Shown in pieces: positions 1-9,177 of a DNA stretch of 64,000 nt; within the stretch, counting starts at the first letter, position 1, and every line of letters starts with the position of its first letter. This DNA is from Armillaria gallica (taxonomy: Eukaryota; Basidiomycota; Agaricomycetes; Agaricales; Physalacriaceae): positions 5,828,001-5,892,000 of the forward strand of contig JBANDB010000006.1 of the NCBI GenBank assembly GCA_037576215.1. Reading direction: 5' to 3'. The notes under the pieces were generated by a model. The model made no database searches. It was not told where the DNA came from and was given only the letters and a program-made list of their open reading frames with translations. Both the position numbers and the translations under genes were made by a program.

Positions 1-2353
1 TAGGAGAACATAAAAAAATGTGATGATGCCACGCACGAAAATCTCGAACCAGTACCACCGCTCTACCTAAATATTCTCTCCAATAGTCGGTCCTGTGACT
101 GGATCCTGAGAAAGTGCGCCTTTTCAGCGCATGAGATGATATAAAAGGGCAGAAACATACTAATGCACAAAACGTGGAGGGAGTCAGATAGGTCCTCGGC
201 AGCAACCACAGCCCGGTATCCAGTACTCTAGAGATATTCAATTCTTTTTATTTCGCTGCTGCAGGAACAACGCCTTGAGTCCGGAAAAAATCCAGCAAAA
301 AGTCGTGAAACACACACGCAGCCGCAAAATATGGGGTATTCCGTTCGGTGCCGCCTTTTCGTTGTATGGATGGATGCTTGTCGGCTCTATTTCTTGACAA
401 AATATAGAAAGTAGGGAAATCTAGTCGTAAGAATCTAAGAGTCGTCAGCAAGCTGGTGGTGGTAATGGAAGAAGAAGGGTCTGAGTCCAGCCTCGACTCA
501 GCTGACCCCACTGACAGGGGCATGTGACCTAAAAAGCATGTCCCTCTGACCGGCACAACTGACTGCTCCTTCCGTTACATTTTACGGATTCAACATTCCT
601 GTACTTGCTCGATATCTGGATTTCCCTTTTGTCTAGCTATAAGCTTTTCGTAAAATCCGCGCCACTGGCTCTAGTACTAGTAACTACTGTCCTCGGGACC
701 GGCTTCATTCCGGATCATCCTTGGTCAGTGGTTCCCTCATCTCACTTTCCCGCCTGCGGCGACAAGGTGAAGTCAACGTCAAGACAATTAATAGCCCACA
801 CGTCTGGATCCTTCCTTTCGCGCGGTCGTGTGTAAAGTAATGGCTCACGCGACATCAACAGAGGCCGCTGTCTGAATGACGCGCCACTGCGGACGCGCTC
901 TGATCTACGGACCTTCCAAGTGCACGACTATTTCGGAAGTTCCGACATAAGAGGGACTTGCCTCAGAAATTGGCTCATCATCATTGGCTCATGGGCATCG
1001 GGCTCTTTTTTGCGTTGCTAAGAGTCGTTGACTGAAAATGGTAGCCATCGCGTGGGCTGCTGAAACTTCAGCTGTGAGTGGAGGAGGTAGGGATCAGTGG
1101 CTAGGTGGAATCAGATAGTCGTCGGACGGCTTGAAGTAAAAGGTTCAATGATGAGTCCTACGAACTTGTATATCAATTGCTTGGATGTCTTGAAAAATGG
1201 TGTGAAGCCATTCGGGCTGAAGGTCCCACTTAAATCTCATCTGAACGAGGGGGAAGGGAGGGGAATGGTAGGAAGTAAGGTCACATGAAGAAACGCGGTG
1301 TGATTTACGGAAGACGGCAGGCGCTGGAGTCCAGCGAAGGTGTGGAGAGCAAGGGCGCTGGCTCAAGCACTTAGTAATATGAACAGTTCGAGCACCCTCG
1401 GTGCCGGTGAGGTCGATAGGTAGGCCTTGGCACATTGCCGATCCCCATTTTGGCATCTAAATGCCCCACATTGGAGAGCGAAACCATGTCGAGGCTTTAA
1501 GAGCCGTGTTTCAAATTTCCTCAGGAACAGTACGGCAATGGATGCCTGAACGTGTGCCAGATTGTGGTCAATGACCGACGGTGATCACAATCCGATTTTC
1601 CTGTTCGAAACGTAGTCATTTACCTGGGGACGAAACTTGAGCATGTAATGAAACTGAGGCAGCCTGATCTGACTGGCGTGAATACAATATTCAGCACGAG
1701 ACCTCATACCCTGCTTATGGTATGATATACGATATCATGTGCTGGTCACAGCTTTGGAAGAAAGCATCGTGTCAGAGAGTCCGATATATGACGTAGTTCA
1801 CGGACCTATACATTGCCCACAAGTACAGGGGACCTTCATAGCGTAGCTAAGCTAGCCCTGGAGGCCTTGTGGCACACATTCTGAGAGATTGAATCAGCAC
1901 ATATCCATGAAGATGACGACAGCGACGGCTACTAGCCCGAGCTCGAATACGCGACAAGCAACGTAATGATGGTGCCCGTCATACCTGCCAGAGTTAGAAA
2001 ATAAATCAACGGAAACAGTTGAAATAGAAACGACCCTGATCATAGCCACCTGAGACCCAGCGTCCTGTTTCGTTTTGCTTCCGTCTACACGGCGAAGAGT
2101 AGGGATGATAGAAGTACATTGTATCATTAGCGTATAAGTGTAGGCAAATAAACTACAAAGGTAGACCAAGAACTCCGAGATGGAATGATTTTGAAAACCC
2201 TTGAAAATCCGCGGGGGTATCTAAGTACAAACGCGAAAGGCGTAGGTGAGAATGGTCGAGGAGATGAAGCGAGGGCGATAAAAGGTTGATAGAATACAGT
2301 GTATATGGATACAACGGTGGGGGTGCGTGGATGTGGAGGCCTTTGGCTGGTCT
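1..2353. other. Gene-poor stretch, nothing recognised
   Basis: Both strands hold only short open frames (about 60-103 codons) without recognisable protein motifs, consistent splice sites or a family match. No transposon protein, terminal repeat or RNA gene was seen. The last part lies downstream of APC11, which ends at 2354 on the minus strand, so it probably includes that gene's 3' region. Confidence 0.5.
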
Positions 2354-2763
2354 TCATGTTTTTGAGCCGCCGACTTTACGTTCAGCAGTTACTGCAGCGT
2401 AGCATGAGCAAAAAGCGACGCGACAGAAAATAAGGATGACATACCCCATGTCCGTCGGTCCATAGGGCATTGCTGCTTAGACGAAGACGTTGAGATCCAC
2501 TTCAGGAGGCAGTGCATGTGGAAAACATGGCTGCATTCACCCCATACTGGAGCAAGTAAATCTTCAGTAAAGAAAGCCGAAAAAGAGGCAAGGAACGTAC
2601 TAAGAGGACAATCATCTCCCGGCACCTTGCAAGCTGGGCAGCAGCCTTCGTAGGGCACCCTGCATATCCCGCATACATCGCCCTCGGGGTCGTCGTCTTG
2701 GTCGTTGCCGGTGTCCCATTGCCATTGAGCAACTGCATGCCAGGATTTGACGTTGACTTTCAT
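2354..2763 (-). CDS. APC11: Anaphase-promoting complex subunit 11 (RING-H2)
   Basis: Catalytic RING subunit of the APC/C ubiquitin ligase, which recruits E2 enzymes to drive anaphase entry and mitotic exit. Three exons: 2763-2601, 2546-2445 and 2391-2354 (introns of 54 and 53 nt), giving 100 residues, close to the family's usual 85-110. The protein starts MKVNVKSWHAVAQWQW and carries the APC11 signature CGIC, then CCPACKVPGDDCPL, then WGECSHVFHMHCLLKW, then CPMDRRTW. The start Met is the conserved N-terminus of the family. The last zinc ligand of the RING, usually Cys in APC11 (CPMC), is Asp here, as in the related RBX1 subunit. The C-terminal tail VTAERKVGGSKT comes from the small third exon. 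The gene is head to head with the next one, with 216 bp between the start codons. Identity is secure; the third exon is inferred from splice sites. Confidence 0.93.
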
Positions 2764-2979
2764 TGTGATGGTGGTTCGAGAACAAGAATGGAAGGCATTC
2801 GAATGTTACCGGAAGATTGAAAATCAACAAAGCTTACGACATCCGTGTTTGTTTGTCCTTGTGTACGTGTCGCGTTCGTGGTGATTGTTACTCTTCGCGT
2901 TTGTCGAGTGACCTTGCCGTCGGCGTTTTTCGGTCTCTCGCTCTGTTTCTTCTCACAGCGGCGGAAGTAAATCGTTTTC
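2764..2979. promoter_or_regulatory. Bidirectional promoter between APC11 and the HAUS1-like gene
   Basis: Only 216 bp separate two divergent start codons, so both genes must share this promoter region, or each has an upstream element within the other's leader. No clear TATA box is seen, as expected for constitutively expressed cell-cycle genes. The claim rests on geometry only. Confidence 0.6.
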
Positions 2980-3780
2980 ATGGACATGGAAGATATTCAG
3001 CGTAAGTGCTTCTCCTAGGAGGCCACTGATAAAGCCCTGATATCCTTCCCTTTGGCAGGTCTGCCGGATGAACTTGAGCAGAAACTCGAGGCGCTGGTCT
3101 CGGTAGCAGAAATTCTGGGCCTCGACGATATGTCTTTTGCAAAGTAAATTTTTTTGACATGCCCCGCATATGAAATACTCACAATATCCAGCTATTCGCG
3201 TGCCCTCGTCCAGCTTTCGGAGGAACAGCTCTCCTTGAAGCGAACACTAATTCGTTTGGCATTTATCGAGAGACAGCTCACCACTCATCTGGCCGCAGCC
3301 AAGCATGAGCACCATCAGATACGAAAGTGAGCCCATTCCATTTCAAATAGAAACGACCCTGCACTGTTTAATTTACAGGTGGACGGAACATTTTCAATCG
3401 GACATTCAGTCCGGCGAGTCAATGGAGGATAACACCCGCAGACGGGAGGCACTCCTCCGAAAAGCAAAGGAATATCGAAAAGAACTTTCTGCGCTGCCGA
3501 TATCGGAACCGTCTGTCACGATCTCCGACCTTATAGCCCAGTCCGACCGTATTAAACAGCGCAAGGAGCTGATCAAAGCAAAACGGAACAAGATTAAGGC
3601 GTTCAAGGGCGTGTCGCCGGTACGGCCTGCCTCCTGCAAAGCTTACAATTGCACTGACAGATCGTTCGATAGAATCTGGATCTCGCACGCACACAACTCC
3701 ACGACGCGCGCGCAGAGCAGATGAAGCTTTTTCAGCTACGAGAAAGGCTCATGGAAAAGATGACAAGCGGGGTTTCTTAA
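2980..3780 (+). CDS. Coiled-coil protein, possible augmin subunit (HAUS1-like)
   Basis: Five exons (2980-3001, 3059-3143, 3192-3326, 3379-3619, 3673-3780) joined by 48-57 nt GT..AG introns give 196 residues. The N-terminus is MDMEDIQRLPDELEQKLEAL, followed by long charged heptad-like helices (about residues 45-110 and 125-195) and a C-terminal block SPNLDLARTQLHDARAEQ that resembles the end of HAUS1/Ccdc5 (PNPSLAQVKIEEAKRELD in the animal protein). Augmin recruits gamma-tubulin to existing spindle microtubules. The HAUS1 assignment comes from the remembered family pattern at the C-terminus and the coiled-coil layout; the fungal protein would be shorter than the animal one (about 278). The last intron uses the acceptor at 3671-3672, because the earlier AG leads directly into a stop. 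It could instead be another coiled-coil spindle or kinetochore protein. Confidence 0.5.
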
Positions 3781-5043
3781 CGATGATTAATAGCAACCCG
3801 GATTGGCCGGGGAATTTCAATTCGCCTTTCAAACATCGTGATGATTCATTTCGATCAGCTTGTTAGTGTTACCTCGGCGACGGTATATTGTAATCAGTAG
3901 AATGGGTGTTGCGAAGACTGATGTTCGTCGGGTTTGGAGTTCATGCAGGAAAGAGTCGAGCGCCTGACACGTAGAATTTCGTCAGACCCTTTGGTCTTCA
4001 GGCCTCAAGGCTTACCTCCTGGTTCGCTAAGTGTAACTCGGCAGCGCATGTGCCCAGAGCGTTTCAGTCGTGTCGAATGCCCCCACAACGACGTCGAGGA
4101 TGAGATCCGTGACTTCTTCACTTGCCTGTCCAAAGCATTTCTTACCGATGTATAGAAGAGTTTTTCAGCCTTACTCAGACGCTGCTCGCATACTCGGACT
4201 TGCTACCACGCCACGCCAGTTATCTATACGAAACATGCCTGATAGCAGAGAAGGTAGCAATGTACGCCTTTTTATCACGTTTGTAGTCACATATCATTTG
4301 TTCTAAATCTCTATATTCACGTTGTCTACACCGTGACACTGTATCTTGTGGGGACATGACAGTATCAGTGAGGCTAGATATTAGTTAACGGACATGTAGT
4401 GCAGACTCTGGTCCGTTTCCTTCTTAGGGACATCGATCAGAATAAACACCTCTCTACCATTTGTCGATATGCGTAGAAAGTATATTCCGCAGGAAGCCAC
4501 CGGGACAGTAGACTGTGTACCCAATGCAAATGCAAATCAGAGCATCAACACTTCCTTCAGCAAGGACTGAGTGAGCGACGATTGCTTCAGGTCGCGTCAG
4601 AAAAAGGGCGCCATTAATTTGGGTCCGATGCATGAACCTGGAGGCGTGCCTAATTGTATCCTGCCCTCTGTGAAATGAATTTGGGTTCAAGACACGGAGT
4701 TCGTGTTAGAGCTACCTCCGGATGTTTGCATAGGGCAATAATTCTATCCTTTTGGATTGGGTAGGCTCGAGTTGACATGTGCCATGAGGACTACTGTACA
4801 GATCTCGAAGAAAAGCTATACATGTGGTTTTAAACGTGGGTAGCTAGATAAGTAACTGCTCATAGTATACAAGTAACGATGATACACCTATTTTACACGT
4901 ACAGTTTGCATAGCCCATTATATATCAAGCTAGCCCTAAATGCCAGCCCTAGGTAGAGACAGAGCGCGTCGCTTAATTCGGTTCACCACATGCTCGGCCT
5001 ACCACGAAAAAGGTTAGTATAAGATGGCTATATAGTCAACTCC
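3781..5043. other. Intergenic, no gene seen
   Basis: Between two genes that converge here (HAUS1-like on plus, OPT transporter on minus), so it mostly holds 3' flanks. Open frames are under 80 codons and do not connect through splice sites into anything recognisable. Confidence 0.5.
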
Positions 5044-8000
5044 TTACCCGAAGGTATCCCCCGGTGCTAACGACCTCACTGGTGTGCCGATCCCGCCTGG
5101 CCCATAATCCGCACCTTCGAAAGGGACAGTGTTTCCCCACCACGATTGTATCGTATCCAAGCCGATCTGCATCGCTCAGGAACAAGATCCCAAGGTTAAA
5201 CGGAAATCTCACCGTTCCGTTCCTAGGATATTGCAGACTATTTATTTATACATCAGTATTTTCCCAGGTCTGGTGTAGGAATTGTTTCCTACCAAAAGAA
5301 TATCATGAGAATCGAAACAGTCGTCCCGGCGTCAAGGGCAGCAGATAAGACATCTGTGTTTGAATGAATGAGTCACTGACTCCAAGGGCGATAAGGGGTC
5401 GCACAATTGTATTTCGTCCACCAGGAGAAGTATCGTCTGAGGTACAAAATGTTAGCAGGGAAGGAGATATCTCGGAAGGAAGAGGTGCATGCCTTCGAAT
5501 ATAATATTGGAACAACATTCCCACTGCGCTGTTTCGAAAAGGTATTGAGTTTCCCATCAGACGGGAAGGAACTAGAAATACTCACGCCCAAGGAACGTAA
5601 TTGATAGCGGTAGCGGGTGGTATATATCCAGTACCGTTAAAGATAATGGGACTTTTACGGCCATCAGATATCGTGAATGAACGTGGTTGTGATAACAAGG
5701 ACGTACAAGCTGTAGTTGGGGTCAACGACACTGAAATGAACAGACAAAAGAACATACTTGACGTATCGTAACCAGCTGTTCGGGTATCGCCTGCTCAAGA
5801 AATATACGACTAGGGGAGCGAAGGCCCCGATTAGGAAGAAGTAAACCAGAGCTATCAAGTAGGGGGATCAGAAAGAATTGACGACGTTTTGATCAAAGTC
5901 TTACGACTGTATGACGAATTTGTTAGCATAGAACGATCCGAGGCAGTGATCAACCATACTAATATGTTTGTCCCTTGGAGAACTGCAGCCCCGGGCCGAT
6001 GACACCCCACTAAAAATATCAACCCAGTAGTATCTAGACAGCGAGCACTTGATAGATGTCGACTCACAATGATACTTGCAGTCCCAAAAACCTCCGTACC
6101 TGGACATATGAAACCGTCCTTTTGGTCAGAGGAACACATTCCCCTACCACCGGGATCAGTGAGGTTACAAACAAACAGGAAGAATCACCTTACTCTATGT
6201 TCGTGAACATCCAGGACTGGACTCCCAACTGTACAGTACCAGCAACGGTTGTCGCTATGACCTACGTTCCATCAGAACGCGGTTGGCAAAAATATAGCGA
6301 GAAATATTAACCTGGGCCCAAAACATCGACCGTGGAGGGATTTTCATGTAATGCCCAAGCTTAAAATCGGAGGTGAATGTTAGTGCTTGAGCCATGGTCT
6401 AGGCCCCGGATCAGCCATTGGCTCCGATGTGGGATTGGAAACACCATACAACGTAACCCCAAGTCTTGAACATCATCATGGCGACGGGACGGCCGGGAAG
6501 AGCATATCCGATGACGAGCTCGGTGATAACACTAAGTGGTGCCTGTGAGACTGGGAACACCTAATTGAAGCAGACAGCTCACTTCAGTCCGACTTGTTGG
6601 TTCGTGATAGCCTGTATCATGCCCACAGGAATAACATATGTGAAAGCTAGAAGGGATGGAGTTGACGAGTCGTTTACCAGGACCGACGGGGAAATACACG
6701 GACCGATAACAAGCGCTAGAAGAAATGCCCAGACCGGCATCTCTCTGTCAAGTAGATGTCGATTAGAGGTACCGAGAGAATGCAGTGCGCAGCAGACGTA
6801 CGTGGGCCATACCTCAATGCTGATTACGCCGAGGATGAACATTGTAAGGAAAATACTAAGGTACCACCAGTCCGGTACTGACCAGATTGACTTTTCATAA
6901 GCTGAACTGGGAAACATGTAAGACCACAACTTACCTTGTTTATACTTGGACATCAAGCGGGCATGGATATCGGGCTGCTCGTGCAAGGCACGGCGAGACT
7001 GTATCCACATTTGCTTTCGGAAAAATAGGATCGCGTGCATTATCGTGGCAGTTATTGCGGCAAACGACAAGCTAAATGCGTAGTCAGTTCATCATCACCT
7101 GAGACAGAAACCTCGGCGAACCCGTATGAAATTGCGAATGTCGTTCTATAGAAAAATCGTCAACGAGGCAATAGTTGGTCGGATTTGAATTATCTTACGA
7201 TATGAAAAGGGGACTATAGTTGTGATAGGCATCGGCGTTAAATGTCGAATCTTGCCTGAGGATCCGTGTAACATTGTATTCTCGCATTTGATTATCGTAA
7301 GAGGATCGTGAAGATATCCTGCGTAGAAAGCAATGAGTACACGACAATGATCAAGTGGCAAGTGGTGGTGACCTACGGCATATACTTGGCATGCCATGTA
7401 TCCGTGAACTTTGGCATTGGTGAGCTCCCTATGCGGCTGAACGATCATAGAACAATCACATACGTAGAGGATGGGCGTTAGAATCCCTGCAAAGGAGAAT
7501 GAGTGAATGTTGATTCGTTACAAAAGTGTATTATAATTCGACTCACAGAAAAAGAATACGAAACCTGTGAATATGTTGGCTTCAGCCCACCCTGGTCCAT
7601 ATAGTCAGCGCTGGACGATTGACGCTACGTGGATTAAAACACACAGGGTGTAGCGAGGGGCGACCCAATGTATCTACAGCAGCGATACTTCATGAGCGGG
7701 TGACTTCTATGATGCAAGAAGACCGCCTACGCTATTTGGCCCCAATCAAATGTTACTACAGACATTCCCTGTAGATCGATATGACGTTCTAGTTGGACGA
7801 TGAGTGGTTCTGTAGCTCACCAAGCCATGGACGTAGCCGAATAGCTGAGCCAAGACTGGAGGAATACGATTAGAAGAAAGACGGAGTGTACCCCAATGAA
7901 TGACCTACCTACGTCATCTGGTTTGATCCAAGTAATCCAAGAAAAGTAGGAAAGCGCTTGAACTGTAACAAAGTTTGGAACACATGGTAGCTGTTGTATA

Positions 8001-9177
8001 ACGTGTTGTACTCACAGAGGTACCCGGGGAAGAAATCTGACGAGAATCTGTCAACTAGAATGCCTTTGAGTGACAGACATACTCACACCAAGCAAAAGAC
8101 GCTAAGAACGCATAGATGAAGAACCGCTCTCGGCTGATACCTCCACGGTTTCCGATGCCGGCATACTGCTGCGAGTGTAGTGTATTGAATAAGGCACAGT
8201 TGACAAGATTGGAAGGCCATATCATTGAAGGGGGAGCAACCAAAAATCGTCGCGCTACTCCACCAATAGCATATCCAATGAGTTGCGTTGACATGACCAT
8301 AAACCATTGGTCTAGAATTTATGTTCAGAGGAGAAACAGTCAGCTGAGAGGAGAACGTACAGCTGAAGTTGTACTGTTGGTTATAATACACTCTTTGAAC
8401 GGCGATGATGTCGGTAGCATATGCTGATGCAGCACCAACCGAAGCCATGATCTGTGATAGGAAGCGTAAATCCGTTAGATATGCTCAGCCACCGAGCAAT
8501 CAACGATCGACATACCGTTATTAAAACATGCTCCTTAACCGTAAATGGTGCTAATTGAAATGGAGTCAGGTAAGCGCGTGTGTTTGAAGTATTTCAAACT
8601 CACAAGGGTTTAACGATATTCCAAACACCTTCCGCCGGGGAACGTACGCAGCTGCAGCTTGACCTATAGGGAACGACAAAAGTTGTGCAATAATCCCCGT
8701 GACGTCGATATTTGGATAGCGGAAGAAAAAGAATTGGTTGATGCCGGGTATGAGGATAGCCCACACCAGACCAATGATCCATGCTCGGAGGGTCGCCACG
8801 GGCATATCGGGATCGTCGGTATTGGCGACGGCTGATCGCACCTCGGGGTATGGACTTTCGTCGTCAAACGCCAACATATGGTCCCGGTCCAAGTTGGGAT
8901 CATCGAACTGCGCACCGGTGATGGCCTGTACCATTAGTAAAGCCGATATATACGAGCACTGCGAAGAGAAACTTACAGATATCGATTCAGCTTCGTTATC
9001 ATTCTCAGTATACACGGCGGGGAAACAATTTTCATAGAGCTCACCTGTCATGGTCTCTTGCTGATATCTCTCTTCTGCATCTTTTTCAATGTCAGGAACG
9101 GTGGATGGCGCGCACGAACTTGAACGATTAAGTTTGGCGAGCGAATAGTGGGGGCTTCGCACTGGATGGTCGTCCAT
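5044..9177 (-). CDS. OPT-family oligopeptide transporter, intron-dense
   Basis: Proton-coupled importer of small peptides, probably in the plasma membrane. Tracing the minus strand from the ATG at 9177 to TAA at 5044-5046 gives about 33 exons, about 32 introns (mostly 48-60 nt) and about 800 residues, the usual family length. Recognisable OPT blocks in order: [235 protein letters not shown]. About a dozen membrane segments are spread through these. Two micro-exons (5905-5906 and 5707-5709) and one GC-AG intron (5437-5492) are needed to keep frame and family consensus. No stop or frameshift remains. The ATG at 9177 is the first Met of the open frame; an upstream GTG at 9183 is not a plausible eukaryotic start. 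Confidence 0.95.
5707..5709 (-). other. Three-nucleotide micro-exon (CTT) in the OPT gene
   Basis: Sits between a 48-nt intron (5710-5757, GTATGT..ACAG) and a 55-nt intron (5652-5706, GTACGT..AAAG). Including it turns the junction from V-N-P-I-I-F-N into V-N-F-P-I-I-F-N, the family consensus. Without it, the region would be a single 106-nt intron, about twice the gene's usual intron length. Confidence 0.75.
5905..5906 (-). other. Two-nucleotide micro-exon (TC) in the OPT gene
   Basis: Lies between two 53-nt introns: 5907-5959 (GTATGG..ACAG, with a perfect TGCTAAC branch site) and 5852-5904 (GTAAGA..ATAG). The flanking exons are out of frame with each other unless exactly 2 nt (mod 3) are added; TC completes TAT TA-T C-CT CTG, giving Y-Y-P-L before V-Y-F-F-L-I-G. 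Only one AG exists in the first half, so no other exon is available. Confidence 0.8.

Noticed and set aside
5852..5959. Single 108-nt intron in the OPT gene
   Set aside because: It would leave the flanking conserved exons out of frame; two 53-nt introns around a 2-nt exon fit frame, intron length and consensus.
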